Source: Paractinoplanes pyxinae (GTDB lineage Bacteria > Actinomycetota > Actinomycetes > Mycobacteriales > Micromonosporaceae). Taken from it: 64,000 nucleotides of DNA. The stretch lies in contig NZ_JAPNTZ010000005.1 of assembly GCF_026626335.1 (NCBI RefSeq), forward strand, positions 1 through 64,000. The letters are read 5' to 3'. Shown here one piece after another: positions 7,328-15,144 of the stretch. Within the stretch, counting starts at the first letter, position 1; each line of letters starts with the position of its first letter. Under the pieces are notes generated by a model, which made no database searches, had not been told where the DNA came from, and saw only the letters and a list, made by a program, of their open reading frames with translations. The position numbers were made by a program, and so were the translations under genes.

Positions 7328-8560
7328 ATGAGGCGACTTCTTGTCGGTGCGGCAGCAGCCTCGGCCATGGTGCTGGGTCTCGCCGCTCCTGTTTCCGCGC
7401 ACGAACGCTCGTTACGTGTCGCTACGTACAACCTTTCGCTCAACCGGCCGTCCGAGGGGCTGCTGCGCGAGCATCTGGCCAACCCGGCGGTGGACGACGT
7501 CTACCGCCGCCAGGCGCGCAACGTCGCCGAGGTGATCCAGCGGGCCCACCCCGACGTGGTCCTGCTCAACGAGTTCGACTACGACCCCGAGGCGGCGCGG
7601 CTGTTCGCGCGCAACTTCCTGGCGGTGTCGCAGAACGGCGCGCCGGCGCAGCGCTACCCGTACCGGTACGTGGCGCCGTCGAACACGGGCATCTCGTCCG
7701 GCCTCGACCTGAACAACAACGGCGTGGCCGACACGACCCCGGGCGACCAGGCGTACGGCGACGACTCGTTCGGTTTCGGGCTCTTCCCCGGCCAGTACGG
7801 CATGGTCGTGTACTCGAAGTACCCGATCGACACCAAGGCTGTCCGCACCTTCCAGCTGTTCAAGTGGAAGGACATGCCGGGCAACCTGATCCCCACCGAC
7901 TTCTACTCGGCCGAGGCCCAGAAGGTGCTGCGCCTGTCGTCGAAGAGCCACTGGGACGTCCCGATCCGGGTCGGCGGCCGTACGCTGCACTATCTGGTCT
8001 CGCACCCGACGCCGCCCACGTTCGACGGCCCCGAGGACCGCAACGGCCGCCGCAACCACGACGAGATCCGCTTCTGGGCCGACTACGTCACCCCCGGCAA
8101 GCGGTCGGCGTACATCTACGACGACAAGGGCCGCCGCGGCGGGCTCAAGCCCGGTCAGGCGTTCGTGATCGCCGGCGACCAGAACGCCGACCCGAACGAC
8201 GGCGACTCGTACGACCACGCCATCAACCAGCTGCTGACCCACCCGCTGATCAACACGCGGACCACCCCGTCGAGCGCGGGCGCCGCCGAGGCCGCCACCC
8301 TGCAAGGCGGAGCCAACCACACCCACACCGGCAACCCGCGCTACGACACGGCCGACTTCGCCGACACCGCCCCCGGCAACCTGCGCGCCGACTACGTGCT
8401 GCCGCGCAAGGGTCTCAAGGTGACCGGCTCCGGCGTCTTCTGGCCGGTGCAGGCCAACCCGCTCTCCCGTCTGAGCGGCGTCTACGACCCGATCTGGGCC
8501 CCGGTCAACGGCTTCCCCACCTCGGATCACCGCCTGGTCTGGCTCGACCTGCGCCGCTGA
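7328..8560 (+). CDS. Secreted endonuclease/exonuclease/phosphatase (EEP) family hydrolase
   Basis: A 410-residue exported metal-dependent phosphoesterase. Residues 1-24 form a Sec signal (MRRLLVGAAAASAMVLGLAA, cleaved near VSAHE). EEP motifs are present in order: the N-terminal VATYNLSLN, the metal ligand in VVLLNEFDYD (Glu82), the catalytic His region YLVSHPTPP, the GDQNADPND block, and the closing SDHRL. Members cleave phosphodiesters in nucleic acids, sphingomyelin or inositol phosphates; which one applies here cannot be told. The 3' end overlaps the convergent ACT-domain gene by 34 bp. The ATG at 7328 immediately begins the signal peptide. Confidence 0.85.
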   Translation: MRRLLVGAAAASAMVLGLAAPVSAHERSLRVATYNLSLNRPSEGLLREHLANPAVDDVYRRQARNVAEVIQRAHPDVVLLNEFDYDPEAARLFARNFLAVSQNGAPAQRYPYRYVAPSNTGISSGLDLNNNGVADTTPGDQAYGDDSFGFGLFPGQYGMVVYSKYPIDTKAVRTFQLFKWKDMPGNLIPTDFYSAEAQKVLRLSSKSHWDVPIRVGGRTLHYLVSHPTPPTFDGPEDRNGRRNHDEIRFWADYVTPGKRSAYIYDDKGRRGGLKPGQAFVIAGDQNADPNDGDSYDHAINQLLTHPLINTRTTPSSAGAAEAATLQGGANHTHTGNPRYDTADFADTAPGNLRADYVLPRKGLKVTGSGVFWPVQANPLSRLSGVYDPIWAPVNGFPTSDHRLVWLDLRR

Positions 8561-9303
8561 TCGTCCTCGTACAGATCCATCAGGGCCTGCGCCCGCGAGA
8601 TCTCCGTCGGAGTGAACGCGGGCGCGGGCCGTACGAGATAACGCTCATCGCCGCCGGCGTCGTGCAGCACGGCGACGTGAGCCGGGCCCGTCGGCCGGGT
8701 CGCCGCGAGGTCGGCGCCGAGCAGGCTGTGGACGGCTCCCGCCAGGCTCATCGCGCCGGTGGCCGCGTGCCGGGCCAGGGTCAGGGCCCGCGTCGCCGGA
8801 TCCACCAGGTCGTGCACGTCGGCCCGGTTGGCCTCGGTGGCCTCGCCGCCGCCGGCCGCCACCGTAGCGACCACTTCGGCTGCGGGTAGCTCGGCGGGCA
8901 CAGCCACCAGCAGTTCATCGACGGCGCCGCGCTCCCCCGGATGTATCTGGATCGCCAGAATGTTGATGCCCCGCCCGGCGAGCCGTTCAGCGAGCGCGGC
9001 CAGCGTGCCCGGCCGGTCCGGCAGCGTGGTGCGCACCCGCATCAGATCGCTACGCGCGGCCGGAAACCCGAGCAGATCCGGCATCGCGGCGTGCCGTGAC
9101 GCAACCGGCGCCGTACGTCGTTTCCAGCGCCGCCGCAGAAGCGCTCCGGCGATGACGATGACGCCGCTCGCCGCCAGCATCTGCGGACCATGGGCCCGCT
9201 CGCCCAGCAGCGTGACGAACAGGTGAGCCGTGCCGACCGCGAAGAACACGGCGGCCACCTCGATGAGGTCGGCGGCCCAGTGGGCCACCCGAATAGCCTT
9301 CAT
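8527..9303 (-). CDS. ACT-domain membrane protein
   Basis: A 258-residue protein with two hydrophobic segments near residues 10-32 and 43-57, then a basic stretch RRRWKRR, so the rest is probably cytoplasmic. Residues about 85-155 match an ACT regulatory domain (MRVRTTLPDRPGTLAALAE, then INILAIQIHPG), which usually binds an amino acid. The C-terminal 90 residues are not recognised. It may sense an amino acid at the membrane; there is no catalytic domain. It is convergent with, and overlaps by 34 bp, the EEP gene. Confidence 0.7.
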   Translation of the reverse strand: MKAIRVAHWAADLIEVAAVFFAVGTAHLFVTLLGERAHGPQMLAASGVIVIAGALLRRRWKRRTAPVASRHAAMPDLLGFPAARSDLMRVRTTLPDRPGTLAALAERLAGRGINILAIQIHPGERGAVDELLVAVPAELPAAEVVATVAAGGGEATEANRADVHDLVDPATRALTLARHAATGAMSLAGAVHSLLGADLAATRPTGPAHVAVLHDAGGDERYLVRPAPAFTPTEISRAQALMDLYEDDQRRRSSQTRR

Positions 9304-9495
9304 GCCCAGCGATACTCAACGCCCGACATGTCCCCGTCAGTTACTCGCCGTGTCGGCCGCGATAACAGAACGGCCCTTTGTGAATTCGCGATTGCCGGTC
9401 CCCGGAACCGGCCGCGTCCACAACCGCCCCGACCGACAATCAGCCGCCGGCACACGCCGCCCGACGCTTGCAGCGGCCGCCAAAGTCGATCGCGG
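9304..9495. other. Gene-free stretch before the repeat field
   Basis: No gene is supported here. Together with the repeat field that follows, 582 bases separate the ACT-domain gene from the end of the HxlR gene. The first part is ordinary GC-rich sequence and contains the promoter region of the leftward ACT-domain gene; I see no clear hairpin. Confidence 0.5.
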
Positions 9496-9915
9496 CCGTC
9501 GGCGCTGACCGCGACCCCCTCGCGCTGACCGGGACCGCCCGCGCTAACCGCGGCCGCCTCCGCTCACTGCGACCGCTCGCCCTCACTGCGACCGCCCGGG
9601 ATATGTGCGACCGCGCGCGCTAACCGCGACTGCCTGCGCCAATCGCAACCGCCCGCCCGAACTACGACCGCCCAGGATATGTGCGACCGCCTGCGCTAAC
9701 CGCGACCGCCCGCGCCAACTGCGGCTCCCTCGCGCTGACTGCGACCGCCCGCTAGATGCGACCGCCTCCCGCTAACCGCGGCCACCCGCGCTAACCGCGG
9801 CCGCCTCCGCTCACTGCGACCGCCCCGCGCTAAGTGGGACACCTGCGCTGACCGCGGCCACCTCCGCTGACTGCGGCCACCCGCGCTAACGGCCGTCGCC
9901 TGCGCTCACTGCGGC
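9496..9915. repeat. Degenerate tandem repeat field, unit about 18-20 nt
   Basis: About twenty imperfect copies of a unit close to GCGCTAACCGCGACCGCC lie head to tail, with variants at GCTAAC/GCTGAC/GCTCAC and GCGACC/GCGGCC/GCGGCT. A variant with GGATATGTGCGACCGCC occurs twice. The array runs into the 3' end of the leftward HxlR gene, whose final residues (AAVSAGDGR) are encoded by repeat units. Both strands carry frequent stops, so the array itself is not a coding repeat. There is no constant repeat with unique spacers, so it is not a CRISPR. Confidence 0.8.
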
Positions 9916-10263
9916 GGTCGGGAAGCGCTCGATGTTGTCCACAACCCAGGCGCGCAGGGCGGCCAGCGGGGCACACGCGTCCTTGCCGAGGGCAGTCAGC
10001 GAGTACTCGACATGCAGGGGAACGCTCGGGAACACCGTACGGTCAATGAGCCCCTGGTCTTCGAGGCGGCGAAGTGTGGCGGTGAGCACTTTCGGGCTCA
10101 CGCCGTCCAGGCGGTCGCGCAGGGCGCCGAAGCGGCGCGGCCCGTCCTCGAGCGCGCCCAGCGCCAGCGCGCTCCACTTGTTGGCCAGCAGATCCAGCAC
10201 CTGGCGGCACGGGCAGGAAGCGTCGTAGACGTCGTGCTTACGGTCGCAGCTGGTCGTGTGCAC
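9886..10263 (-). CDS. HxlR family transcriptional regulator
   Basis: A 125-residue winged-helix regulator of the HxlR family (YodB, QorR relatives). The diagnostic N-terminus is present, CPCRQVLDLLANKWSALALG, including two cysteines that could act as a redox or quinone sensor, followed by the recognition helix region SPKVLTATLRRLEDQGLI. It is divergent from a quinone-oxidoreductase-like gene with 74 bp between them and two dyads in that gap, the classic arrangement in which the regulator represses its neighbour and itself. The last nine residues are encoded by the adjacent repeat field and are probably not conserved. Confidence 0.9.
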   Translation of the reverse strand: MHTTSCDRKHDVYDASCPCRQVLDLLANKWSALALGALEDGPRRFGALRDRLDGVSPKVLTATLRRLEDQGLIDRTVFPSVPLHVEYSLTALGKDACAPLAALRAWVVDNIERFPTAAVSAGDGR

Positions 10264-10273
10264 CCGGCGATCG

Positions 10274-10321
10274 TAGTACCCAAAGGGAACTAAGAGCCGT
10301 TGCGGGTAACTAGGGTCACCC
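10274..10321. promoter_or_regulatory. Two dyads in the HxlR/oxidoreductase divergent promoter
   Basis: Site 1 is TAGTACCC-AAA-GGGAACTA at 10274-10292 (7 of 8 arm pairs). Site 2 is GGGTAAC-TAGG-GTCACCC at 10304-10321 (6 of 7 pairs). Both lie between the divergent starts and are the likely HxlR operators. TAGGGT inside site 2 also resembles an actinobacterial minus-10 box for the rightward gene. Confidence 0.55.
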
Positions 10322-10337
10322 GAATACCGTCCAGCTC

Positions 10338-11333
10338 ATGACCGATCTGATGCGCGCGGTGGGCTACCGCAAGAACCTGCCGATCTCCGACCCGGACTCA
10401 CTGCTCGACCTCGAAGTTCCCGTCCCGACCCCCGGTGAGCACGATCTGCAGGTGCGCGTGGCGGCGGTGTCGGTCAACCCAGTCGACGTGAAGGTGCGGG
10501 CCGGCTCCGATCCCGGCGGCGAGCCCAAGATCCTGGGCTACGACGCGGCCGGCGTCGTGGAACGGGTGGGTGCCGCGGTCACGCTGTTCAAGCCGGGCGA
10601 CGAGGTCTGGTACGCGGGTTCGATCGCCCGTCCCGGTACGAACTCCGAGTTGCACCTGGTGGACGAGCGCATCGTGGCCCGCAAGCCGGCGTCGCTGGAC
10701 TTCGCGGCGGCCGCGGCGCTCCCGCTGACCGCCCTCACCGCCTGGGAGTCCCTGTTCGACCGGCTGCGCCTGACCTCCGAAAGCACGGGCCGCCTGCTGG
10801 TGCTGGGCGCGGCCGGCGGCGTGGGCGCGGTGCTGGTCCAGCTCGCCCGCCGCCTGACCAACCTCGAAGTGATCGGCACCGCCTCGCGTCCCGAGTCCCG
10901 CCAGTACGTGCTCGACCGCGGCGCCCATTCCGTCGTCGACCACCACGGCGACCTCGCGGCTCAACTTGACGGCGGCGTCAACTACGTCTTCAGCCCGCAC
11001 TCGGCCGGCATGATCGACACGTTCGCTGAAATCATTCGCCCGTACGGTGCTGTGGTCGCCATCGACGAGCCCGACGGCCTGGACCTTGTCGCCCTCAAGT
11101 CGAAGAGCATCGCCTGGCATTGGGAGCTTATGTTCACGCGCGCCCTCTACGACCCGACGAGCCTCGCCCAGCACGAGATCCTGACGCAGGTGGCCGCCCT
11201 GGTCGACAAGGATGTTGTCCAATCAACATTGACTGTCAGCATTGACGGAATCAATGCAGTCAACATGAAGAGGGCCCACGCCGCTCAGGAGTCGGGCTCC
11301 GCCATCGGCAAGACAGTCCTCTCCGGCTTCTGA
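10338..11333 (+). CDS. Zinc-type alcohol dehydrogenase-like / quinone oxidoreductase (MDR family)
   Basis: A 331-residue medium-chain dehydrogenase/reductase without the structural zinc lobe, of the zinc-binding oxidoreductase (ZinB-like) subgroup. The N-terminal GroES-like half has VAAVSVNPVDVKVRAG and LGYDAAGVVERVG; the Rossmann half has the NADP site LVLGAAGGVGAVLVQLARR near residue 155. It probably reduces quinones or alpha,beta-unsaturated carbonyls with NADPH. The divergent HxlR regulator fits induction by quinones or other electrophiles. A strong hairpin follows the stop. Confidence 0.88.
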   Translation: MTDLMRAVGYRKNLPISDPDSLLDLEVPVPTPGEHDLQVRVAAVSVNPVDVKVRAGSDPGGEPKILGYDAAGVVERVGAAVTLFKPGDEVWYAGSIARPGTNSELHLVDERIVARKPASLDFAAAAALPLTALTAWESLFDRLRLTSESTGRLLVLGAAGGVGAVLVQLARRLTNLEVIGTASRPESRQYVLDRGAHSVVDHHGDLAAQLDGGVNYVFSPHSAGMIDTFAEIIRPYGAVVAIDEPDGLDLVALKSKSIAWHWELMFTRALYDPTSLAQHEILTQVAALVDKDVVQSTLTVSIDGINAVNMKRAHAAQESGSAIGKTVLSGF

Positions 11334-11341
11334 TCCTCACC

Positions 11342-11379
11342 AGCGGCTCAGCTCCCCTGTTCCGGGGAACTGAGCCGCT
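11342..11379 (+). terminator. Terminator after the oxidoreductase gene
   Basis: AGCGGCTCAGCTCCCC at 11342-11357 pairs with GGGGAACTGAGCCGCT at 11364-11379 (15 of 16 positions), with a 6-nt loop, then TTGCG. It begins 9 nt after the stop codon. Confidence 0.75.
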
Positions 11380-11523
11380 TTGCGTTCGCACGAATCCGCT
11401 GCGGCTTCAACCAGCCAGAACGCCGCAGGTCCGCATCGTCCGCCCTACGCGAAGCTGAGGCGCCGCTGAGAGACGTGTAAAGAAACTTCGACCTCGTGTC
11501 CGAGTTTCTTTACCTTGGAGGGC

Positions 11524-11913
11524 ATGACAAGTGAGGAGCGGCGGGCTTGGAGTCTCGCCGTGATCAGCCTTATCGCGTACCTGGTGTACCTCGTGGCCGT
11601 CCTCGCCGGGGCCGATTACGTGCCGGCCCTGCTGTGGACGATCGGCGGCGCGATCGTCGTCAACATCGCCGTCGACATCTCCTTCGGCCACGGCCAGAAG
11701 CCCGATCAGCGCGACCGCGAGATCGGCCGCTTCGGCGACCACATCGGACAGTCGATGGTCGTCGCCGGGGCGGTGACGGCGATGCTGCTGGCGCTGTTCG
11801 AGGCGCGCTACTTCTGGATCGCCAACGTCATCTACCTGGCGTTCGTGCTGTCGGCGGTGCTCGGCTCGACCGCCAAGATCTTCGCGTACCGCCGGGGTTT
11901 CCACCCGTGGTGA
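11524..11913 (+). CDS. Four-helix membrane protein, function unknown
   Basis: A 129-residue integral membrane protein with four hydrophobic segments (about residues 12-31, 35-54, 80-97 and 100-118) and a charged cytoplasmic loop GHGQKPDQRDREIGRFGD. This layout is typical of small actinobacterial membrane proteins encoded directly upstream of a short XRE regulator. The stop overlaps the GTG start of that regulator by 4 bp (GTGA). The function is unknown; the pairing suggests that the regulator controls or responds to the membrane protein. Confidence 0.75.
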   Translation: MTSEERRAWSLAVISLIAYLVYLVAVLAGADYVPALLWTIGGAIVVNIAVDISFGHGQKPDQRDREIGRFGDHIGQSMVVAGAVTAMLLALFEARYFWIANVIYLAFVLSAVLGSTAKIFAYRRGFHPW

Positions 11914-12134
11914 AACCGACCAGCATCACCAACGAGATCCGGGCGCTGCGCTTCGCGGCCGGCGAGATGACGCAGGCCGATCTGGCCGAGCGCATCGGCG
12001 TCACCCGCCAGACCGTCATCGCCATCGAACAGGGCCGATACTCGCCATCGCTGGAGACGGCGTTCCGCATCGCGCGGGTCTTCGGAGTCGGCCTGGACGA
12101 CGTCTTCCAATACCCAGCGGAGGAGCCATCGTGA
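11910..12134 (+). CDS. Short XRE family regulator
   Basis: A 74-residue stand-alone helix-turn-helix of the YozG/HTH_3 type: NEIRALRFAAGEMTQADLAE, then IGVTRQTVIAIEQGRYSPSL, and the characteristic LDDVFQ ending. It is the middle gene of three linked by 4-bp overlaps at both ends (GTGA upstream, GTGA downstream). The start is GTG at 11910. Such mini-regulators usually repress their own operon; no ligand-binding domain is present. Confidence 0.88.
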   Translation: MKPTSITNEIRALRFAAGEMTQADLAERIGVTRQTVIAIEQGRYSPSLETAFRIARVFGVGLDDVFQYPAEEPS

Positions 12135-13078
12135 GAGCCATAGTCCGCGACACCTACGGCGACGCCGACGTCCTGCACCTGGCCGACGTGCCGAAACCCA
12201 CGATCAAACCCAACGAGGTCCTGGTACGGGTCACAGCCGCCGGCGTCGACCGGGGCGCATGGCACGCGATGACCGGCCTCCCTCAGATTGCCCGCCTCGG
12301 CTTCGGCCTCCGCCGCCCCCGCAACCCCGTCATCGGCCTCGACCTGGCCGGCGTAGTAGAAGCCGTAGGCCGCGACGTGACCGACTTCAAGCCCGGCGAC
12401 GAGGTCTTCGGCGAGGGCTCCAGCAGCTGGGCCGAGTACGCCAAGGCAAAGCAGCATCGCCTGCTGCACAAGCCTGCCCACCTCACGTTCCCGCAGGCCG
12501 CGGTAATCCCCACCTCGGCCGCCACCGCCCTCCACATGCTGCTCCTGGCTCCGTCCGCACCCACACCTCCTGGTCGCGATGTGTTGGTCATCGGCGCCGG
12601 CGGAGGGGTGGGGTCGTTCGCCGTGTTGTTGGCCAAGGCGCACGGCGACACGGTTACCGCGGTGTGCAGCACAGGGAAGGTGGAGGCCGTGCGGGGCTTC
12701 GGCGCCGACCGGGTCATCGACTACACGCGCGAACCGCTGACCGGGTCGTACGACCTGATTGTGGATATCGCGGGGAACCGATCGCTTGCACAGTTGCGGG
12801 CGCTGCTGAAGCCGCGCGGCATTCTGTCCATCGCCGGGGGCGAACAGGGTGGACGCTTCTTCGGCGGCCTCGAGCGCAACCTGCAGGCGTTGGCCATCTC
12901 GCCGTTCCTCAAGCAGACGCTGCGCGCCCCGGTCGTGATCGCCAAGCGCGCCGACCTGGCTGCACTTACCTCTATTCCGTCGCCCCTGCAGCGAACGTAT
13001 CCGTTGGAGGAAGCCCGTACTGCGATGCACAACCTCGCCACGGGCCAAGTAACCGGCAAGATCGCCCTGACTCTGTGA
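12131..13078 (+). CDS. NAD(P)-dependent alcohol dehydrogenase / quinone oxidoreductase (MDR family)
   Basis: A 315-residue medium-chain reductase lacking zinc ligands. The N-terminal lobe carries VLVRVTAAGVDRGAWHAM and VIGLDLAGVVEAVG; the dinucleotide fold has VLVIGAGGGVGSFAVLLAKA near residue 155. It is the last gene of the membrane protein-XRE-reductase operon and starts inside the XRE stop codon. It probably reduces a quinone, enone or similar compound; the true substrate is unknown. It is distantly related to the reductase at 10338-11333, so the window holds two MDR genes under different regulators. Confidence 0.88.
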   Translation: MRAIVRDTYGDADVLHLADVPKPTIKPNEVLVRVTAAGVDRGAWHAMTGLPQIARLGFGLRRPRNPVIGLDLAGVVEAVGRDVTDFKPGDEVFGEGSSSWAEYAKAKQHRLLHKPAHLTFPQAAVIPTSAATALHMLLLAPSAPTPPGRDVLVIGAGGGVGSFAVLLAKAHGDTVTAVCSTGKVEAVRGFGADRVIDYTREPLTGSYDLIVDIAGNRSLAQLRALLKPRGILSIAGGEQGGRFFGGLERNLQALAISPFLKQTLRAPVVIAKRADLAALTSIPSPLQRTYPLEEARTAMHNLATGQVTGKIALTL

Positions 13079-13161
13079 CCGACCAACCAGGGTGGTGAAG
13101 CTCCTCCGGTTCTCCACAAGTTCGACACCCGAAACGCTCGGATACCTGATGAAGTCTGTGG

Positions 13162-13899
13162 ATGACTGACCAGATCGCGTACATGGATGATGCGGCGGCC
13201 ACCGATGTGGGGACGGCCTACAAACGGCGGCTGATCGAGTTGCTGGCGATCGCGCCGGGGCAGACGGCTGTGGACATCGGCTGTGGGCCGGGAACGGATC
13301 TGGGATCGCTGGCCGAAGCGGTGGGCGACGGCGGCCGGGTGATCGGGGTCGATCGGGACGCTCGGATGGTGGACGAGGCGCGACGCCGGCATCCGGGGGT
13401 TGACGTCCGAACCGGTGATCTGCACGCATTGCCGCTGGAGGACGGCAGTGTTGACTGCATCAAGGTTGATCGGGTGCTTCAACATGCCGACGATCCACAG
13501 GCGGCGGTGGTGGAGGCACGACGGGCGCTGCGGTCCGGTGGGCTGTTCGGGATGGCTGAACCCGACTGGGACACCCTCGCCGTGGCGGACGAGGATGTGG
13601 AAACCAGCCGGGCCTTCGCTCGGTTCAACGCCCGTCAGGTCCGCAACGCCACCATCGGCCGTGAACTCGTACGCCTGTGTACTTACGCCGGTTTCCACAT
13701 CCGGGCTGTGGAGCCCGTCCCCGTCCTGTTCCGCGACTACCCCACGGCGAACCGGATACTTGGTCTGCAACGGAACTCGGCTCGCGCTGTGGACAACGGC
13801 GACATCACCCGCGACCGGGCCGACGCTTGGTTGAGCCGGCTCGAGGCAGGCCCGGTCGTCGCCGGCTTCACCTTCTACCTGGTCGTGGCCGAAGCCTGA
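13162..13899 (+). CDS. Class I SAM-dependent methyltransferase
   Basis: A 245-residue Methyltransf_11/25-type enzyme. Motif I is GQTAVDIGCGPGTDLGSLAE (residues about 33-52), the ribose-binding acidic residue lies in VIGVDRDARMVDEARR, and later motifs read LHALPLEDGSVDCIKVDRVL and RRALRSGGLFGMAEPDW. The HADDP context resembles enzymes acting on small metabolites such as quinone precursors or arsenite-like relatives, but no specific substrate is shown. It appears monocistronic, followed by a palindromic repeat patch. Confidence 0.85.
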   Translation: MTDQIAYMDDAAATDVGTAYKRRLIELLAIAPGQTAVDIGCGPGTDLGSLAEAVGDGGRVIGVDRDARMVDEARRRHPGVDVRTGDLHALPLEDGSVDCIKVDRVLQHADDPQAAVVEARRALRSGGLFGMAEPDWDTLAVADEDVETSRAFARFNARQVRNATIGRELVRLCTYAGFHIRAVEPVPVLFRDYPTANRILGLQRNSARAVDNGDITRDRADAWLSRLEAGPVVAGFTFYLVVAEA

Positions 13900-13981
13900 C
13901 GAACGGGCCGCGGCCCAAGCCCCACGAACGGGCCGCGGCCCAAGCGCAACAAACGGCCGCGCCCAAACGGCCGCGGCCCAG
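13899..13981. repeat. Short tandem repeat with GGGCCGCGGCCC palindromes
   Basis: A 22-nt sequence beginning ACGAACGGGCCGCGGCCC recurs at 13899 and 13924 (period 25) with two further decayed copies to 13981. Each intact copy contains the perfect palindrome GGGCCGCGGCCC (13905-13916 and 13930-13941). It directly follows a stop codon and precedes the end of the convergent grpB-like gene, so it may serve as a bidirectional terminator. Confidence 0.65.
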
Positions 13982-14052
13982 AGCTGACAAGGCTCAGCGA
14001 CCTCTGGGCCTGCGGGACGACTGAGCAAGCGCGACAGCGCCGGCCGGCGCGG

Positions 14053-14628
14053 TCAGTCCGCGAAGATGCGAGCGAAAATCTGGTCGATGACGTCGCTCTT
14101 GGCCATGGTGTAGTCGGGTGACCGGTCGTCGGCCAGGCGGCGCTTCGTGGTGGCGTAGAGGTCGCGGTCCTCGGGGTGGGTTCGCAGCCAGTCGCGGAAG
14201 AGGCGGTGGCGGACTGGTTCGGGGGCGTCGCCCGACCAGACGTGCAGGTGGATGTCCTCGTCGCCGCCTATCAGCATGCGGTGGCCGTGCCACCAGGGCT
14301 CTCGCAGCAGCAGGCGGTAGCCCAGCGGCTCCAGGCCGGGCACATACGAGTCCTCGTCCGCCGAGTCGTTCACCAGCAGGTCGACGTCGATGATGGGCTT
14401 CGCGGCCAGGCCGGGCACCGACGTCGACCCGACATGCTCGATGGCCAGGACGCGTGGGCCGAGCGCGGACACGATGCCCGCACGTACCTGGGCGTAGCGC
14501 TCGGCCCAGGCCGGGTCGTAGTCCTCGATGACCACCGGCGCCAGCCAGCGCTGCGGCGTCTCGCCGACCAGACCGGGTTTGCTGTCGCCGACGAAGCGGT
14601 TCCTGACCTCGGGCGGATAGTCGGGCAT
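14053..14628 (-). CDS. GrpB family protein (UPF0157 nucleotidyltransferase fold)
   Basis: A 191-residue GrpB-family protein. The hallmark block is AIEHVGSTSVPGLAAKPIID followed by VDLLV, which carries the GS and D-x-D residues of the nucleotidyltransferase fold; WHGHRMLI and HLHVWSGD follow. Family members are linked to coenzyme A or nucleotide transfer but are poorly characterised. The start at 14628 is supported by GGAGG 7 nt upstream, against an earlier ATG at 14670. It is divergent from the membrane protein gene. Confidence 0.88.
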   Translation of the reverse strand: MPDYPPEVRNRFVGDSKPGLVGETPQRWLAPVVIEDYDPAWAERYAQVRAGIVSALGPRVLAIEHVGSTSVPGLAAKPIIDVDLLVNDSADEDSYVPGLEPLGYRLLLREPWWHGHRMLIGGDEDIHLHVWSGDAPEPVRHRLFRDWLRTHPEDRDLYATTKRRLADDRSPDYTMAKSDVIDQIFARIFAD

Positions 14629-14706
14629 GGGCGCACCTCCGGGAATGGGGAAGTCGGCCAGACTATCCACCGCCGTGGATCGGGCGGTAGCGATTAAGGT
14701 TGGATC

Positions 14707-15144
14707 ATGCTCGGGACCGCGGCCGCTCTGATCTTTGTCTGGCTCGGCATGGTCCTCGCCATCTCGTTCCTGGAAGCCCCGCTGAAGTTCCGGGCGCCCG
14801 GCGTCACGCTGCCGATCGGCCTGGGGATCGGGCGCCTGGTCTTCCGGGCCCTGAACGTGGCCGAGGTCGCGCTGGCGATCGGCATCGGCGTGTTAACCGC
14901 GGTGGGCGGCATCGGCACGGCCGCCGGCGTGGCCGTCGGTGTTGCCCCGGCGCTGCTGCTGGTCCAACTGCTGCTCGTCCGGCCCCGGCTGAGCCGTCGG
15001 ACGGCACAGGTCCTGGCCGGCGACGACGGTCCCCGGTCGCACGCCCACATCGCCTACATCGTCCTCGAAGTGGCCAAGGTCGCCGCCCTGATCACTGCGG
15101 GCCCTGGTGCTGTCCGCCTGACCCTCGGGAGACCCCCATGCTGA
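14707..15144 (+). CDS. Small multi-spanning membrane protein
   Basis: A 145-residue hydrophobic protein with about four transmembrane segments (4-22, 38-58, 62-88, 112-130). The text FLEAPLKFRAPGVTLPIGLG is typical of an actinobacterial family of uncharacterised membrane proteins. It overlaps the O-methyltransferase start by 7 bp, so the two genes form an operon. Function unknown. Confidence 0.75.
   Translation: MLGTAAALIFVWLGMVLAISFLEAPLKFRAPGVTLPIGLGIGRLVFRALNVAEVALAIGIGVLTAVGGIGTAAGVAVGVAPALLLVQLLLVRPRLSRRTAQVLAGDDGPRSHAHIAYIVLEVAKVAALITAGPGAVRLTLGRPPC

Noticed and set aside
9496..9915. CRISPR array
   Set aside because: Units are contiguous and variable; no constant repeat, unique spacers or cas genes.
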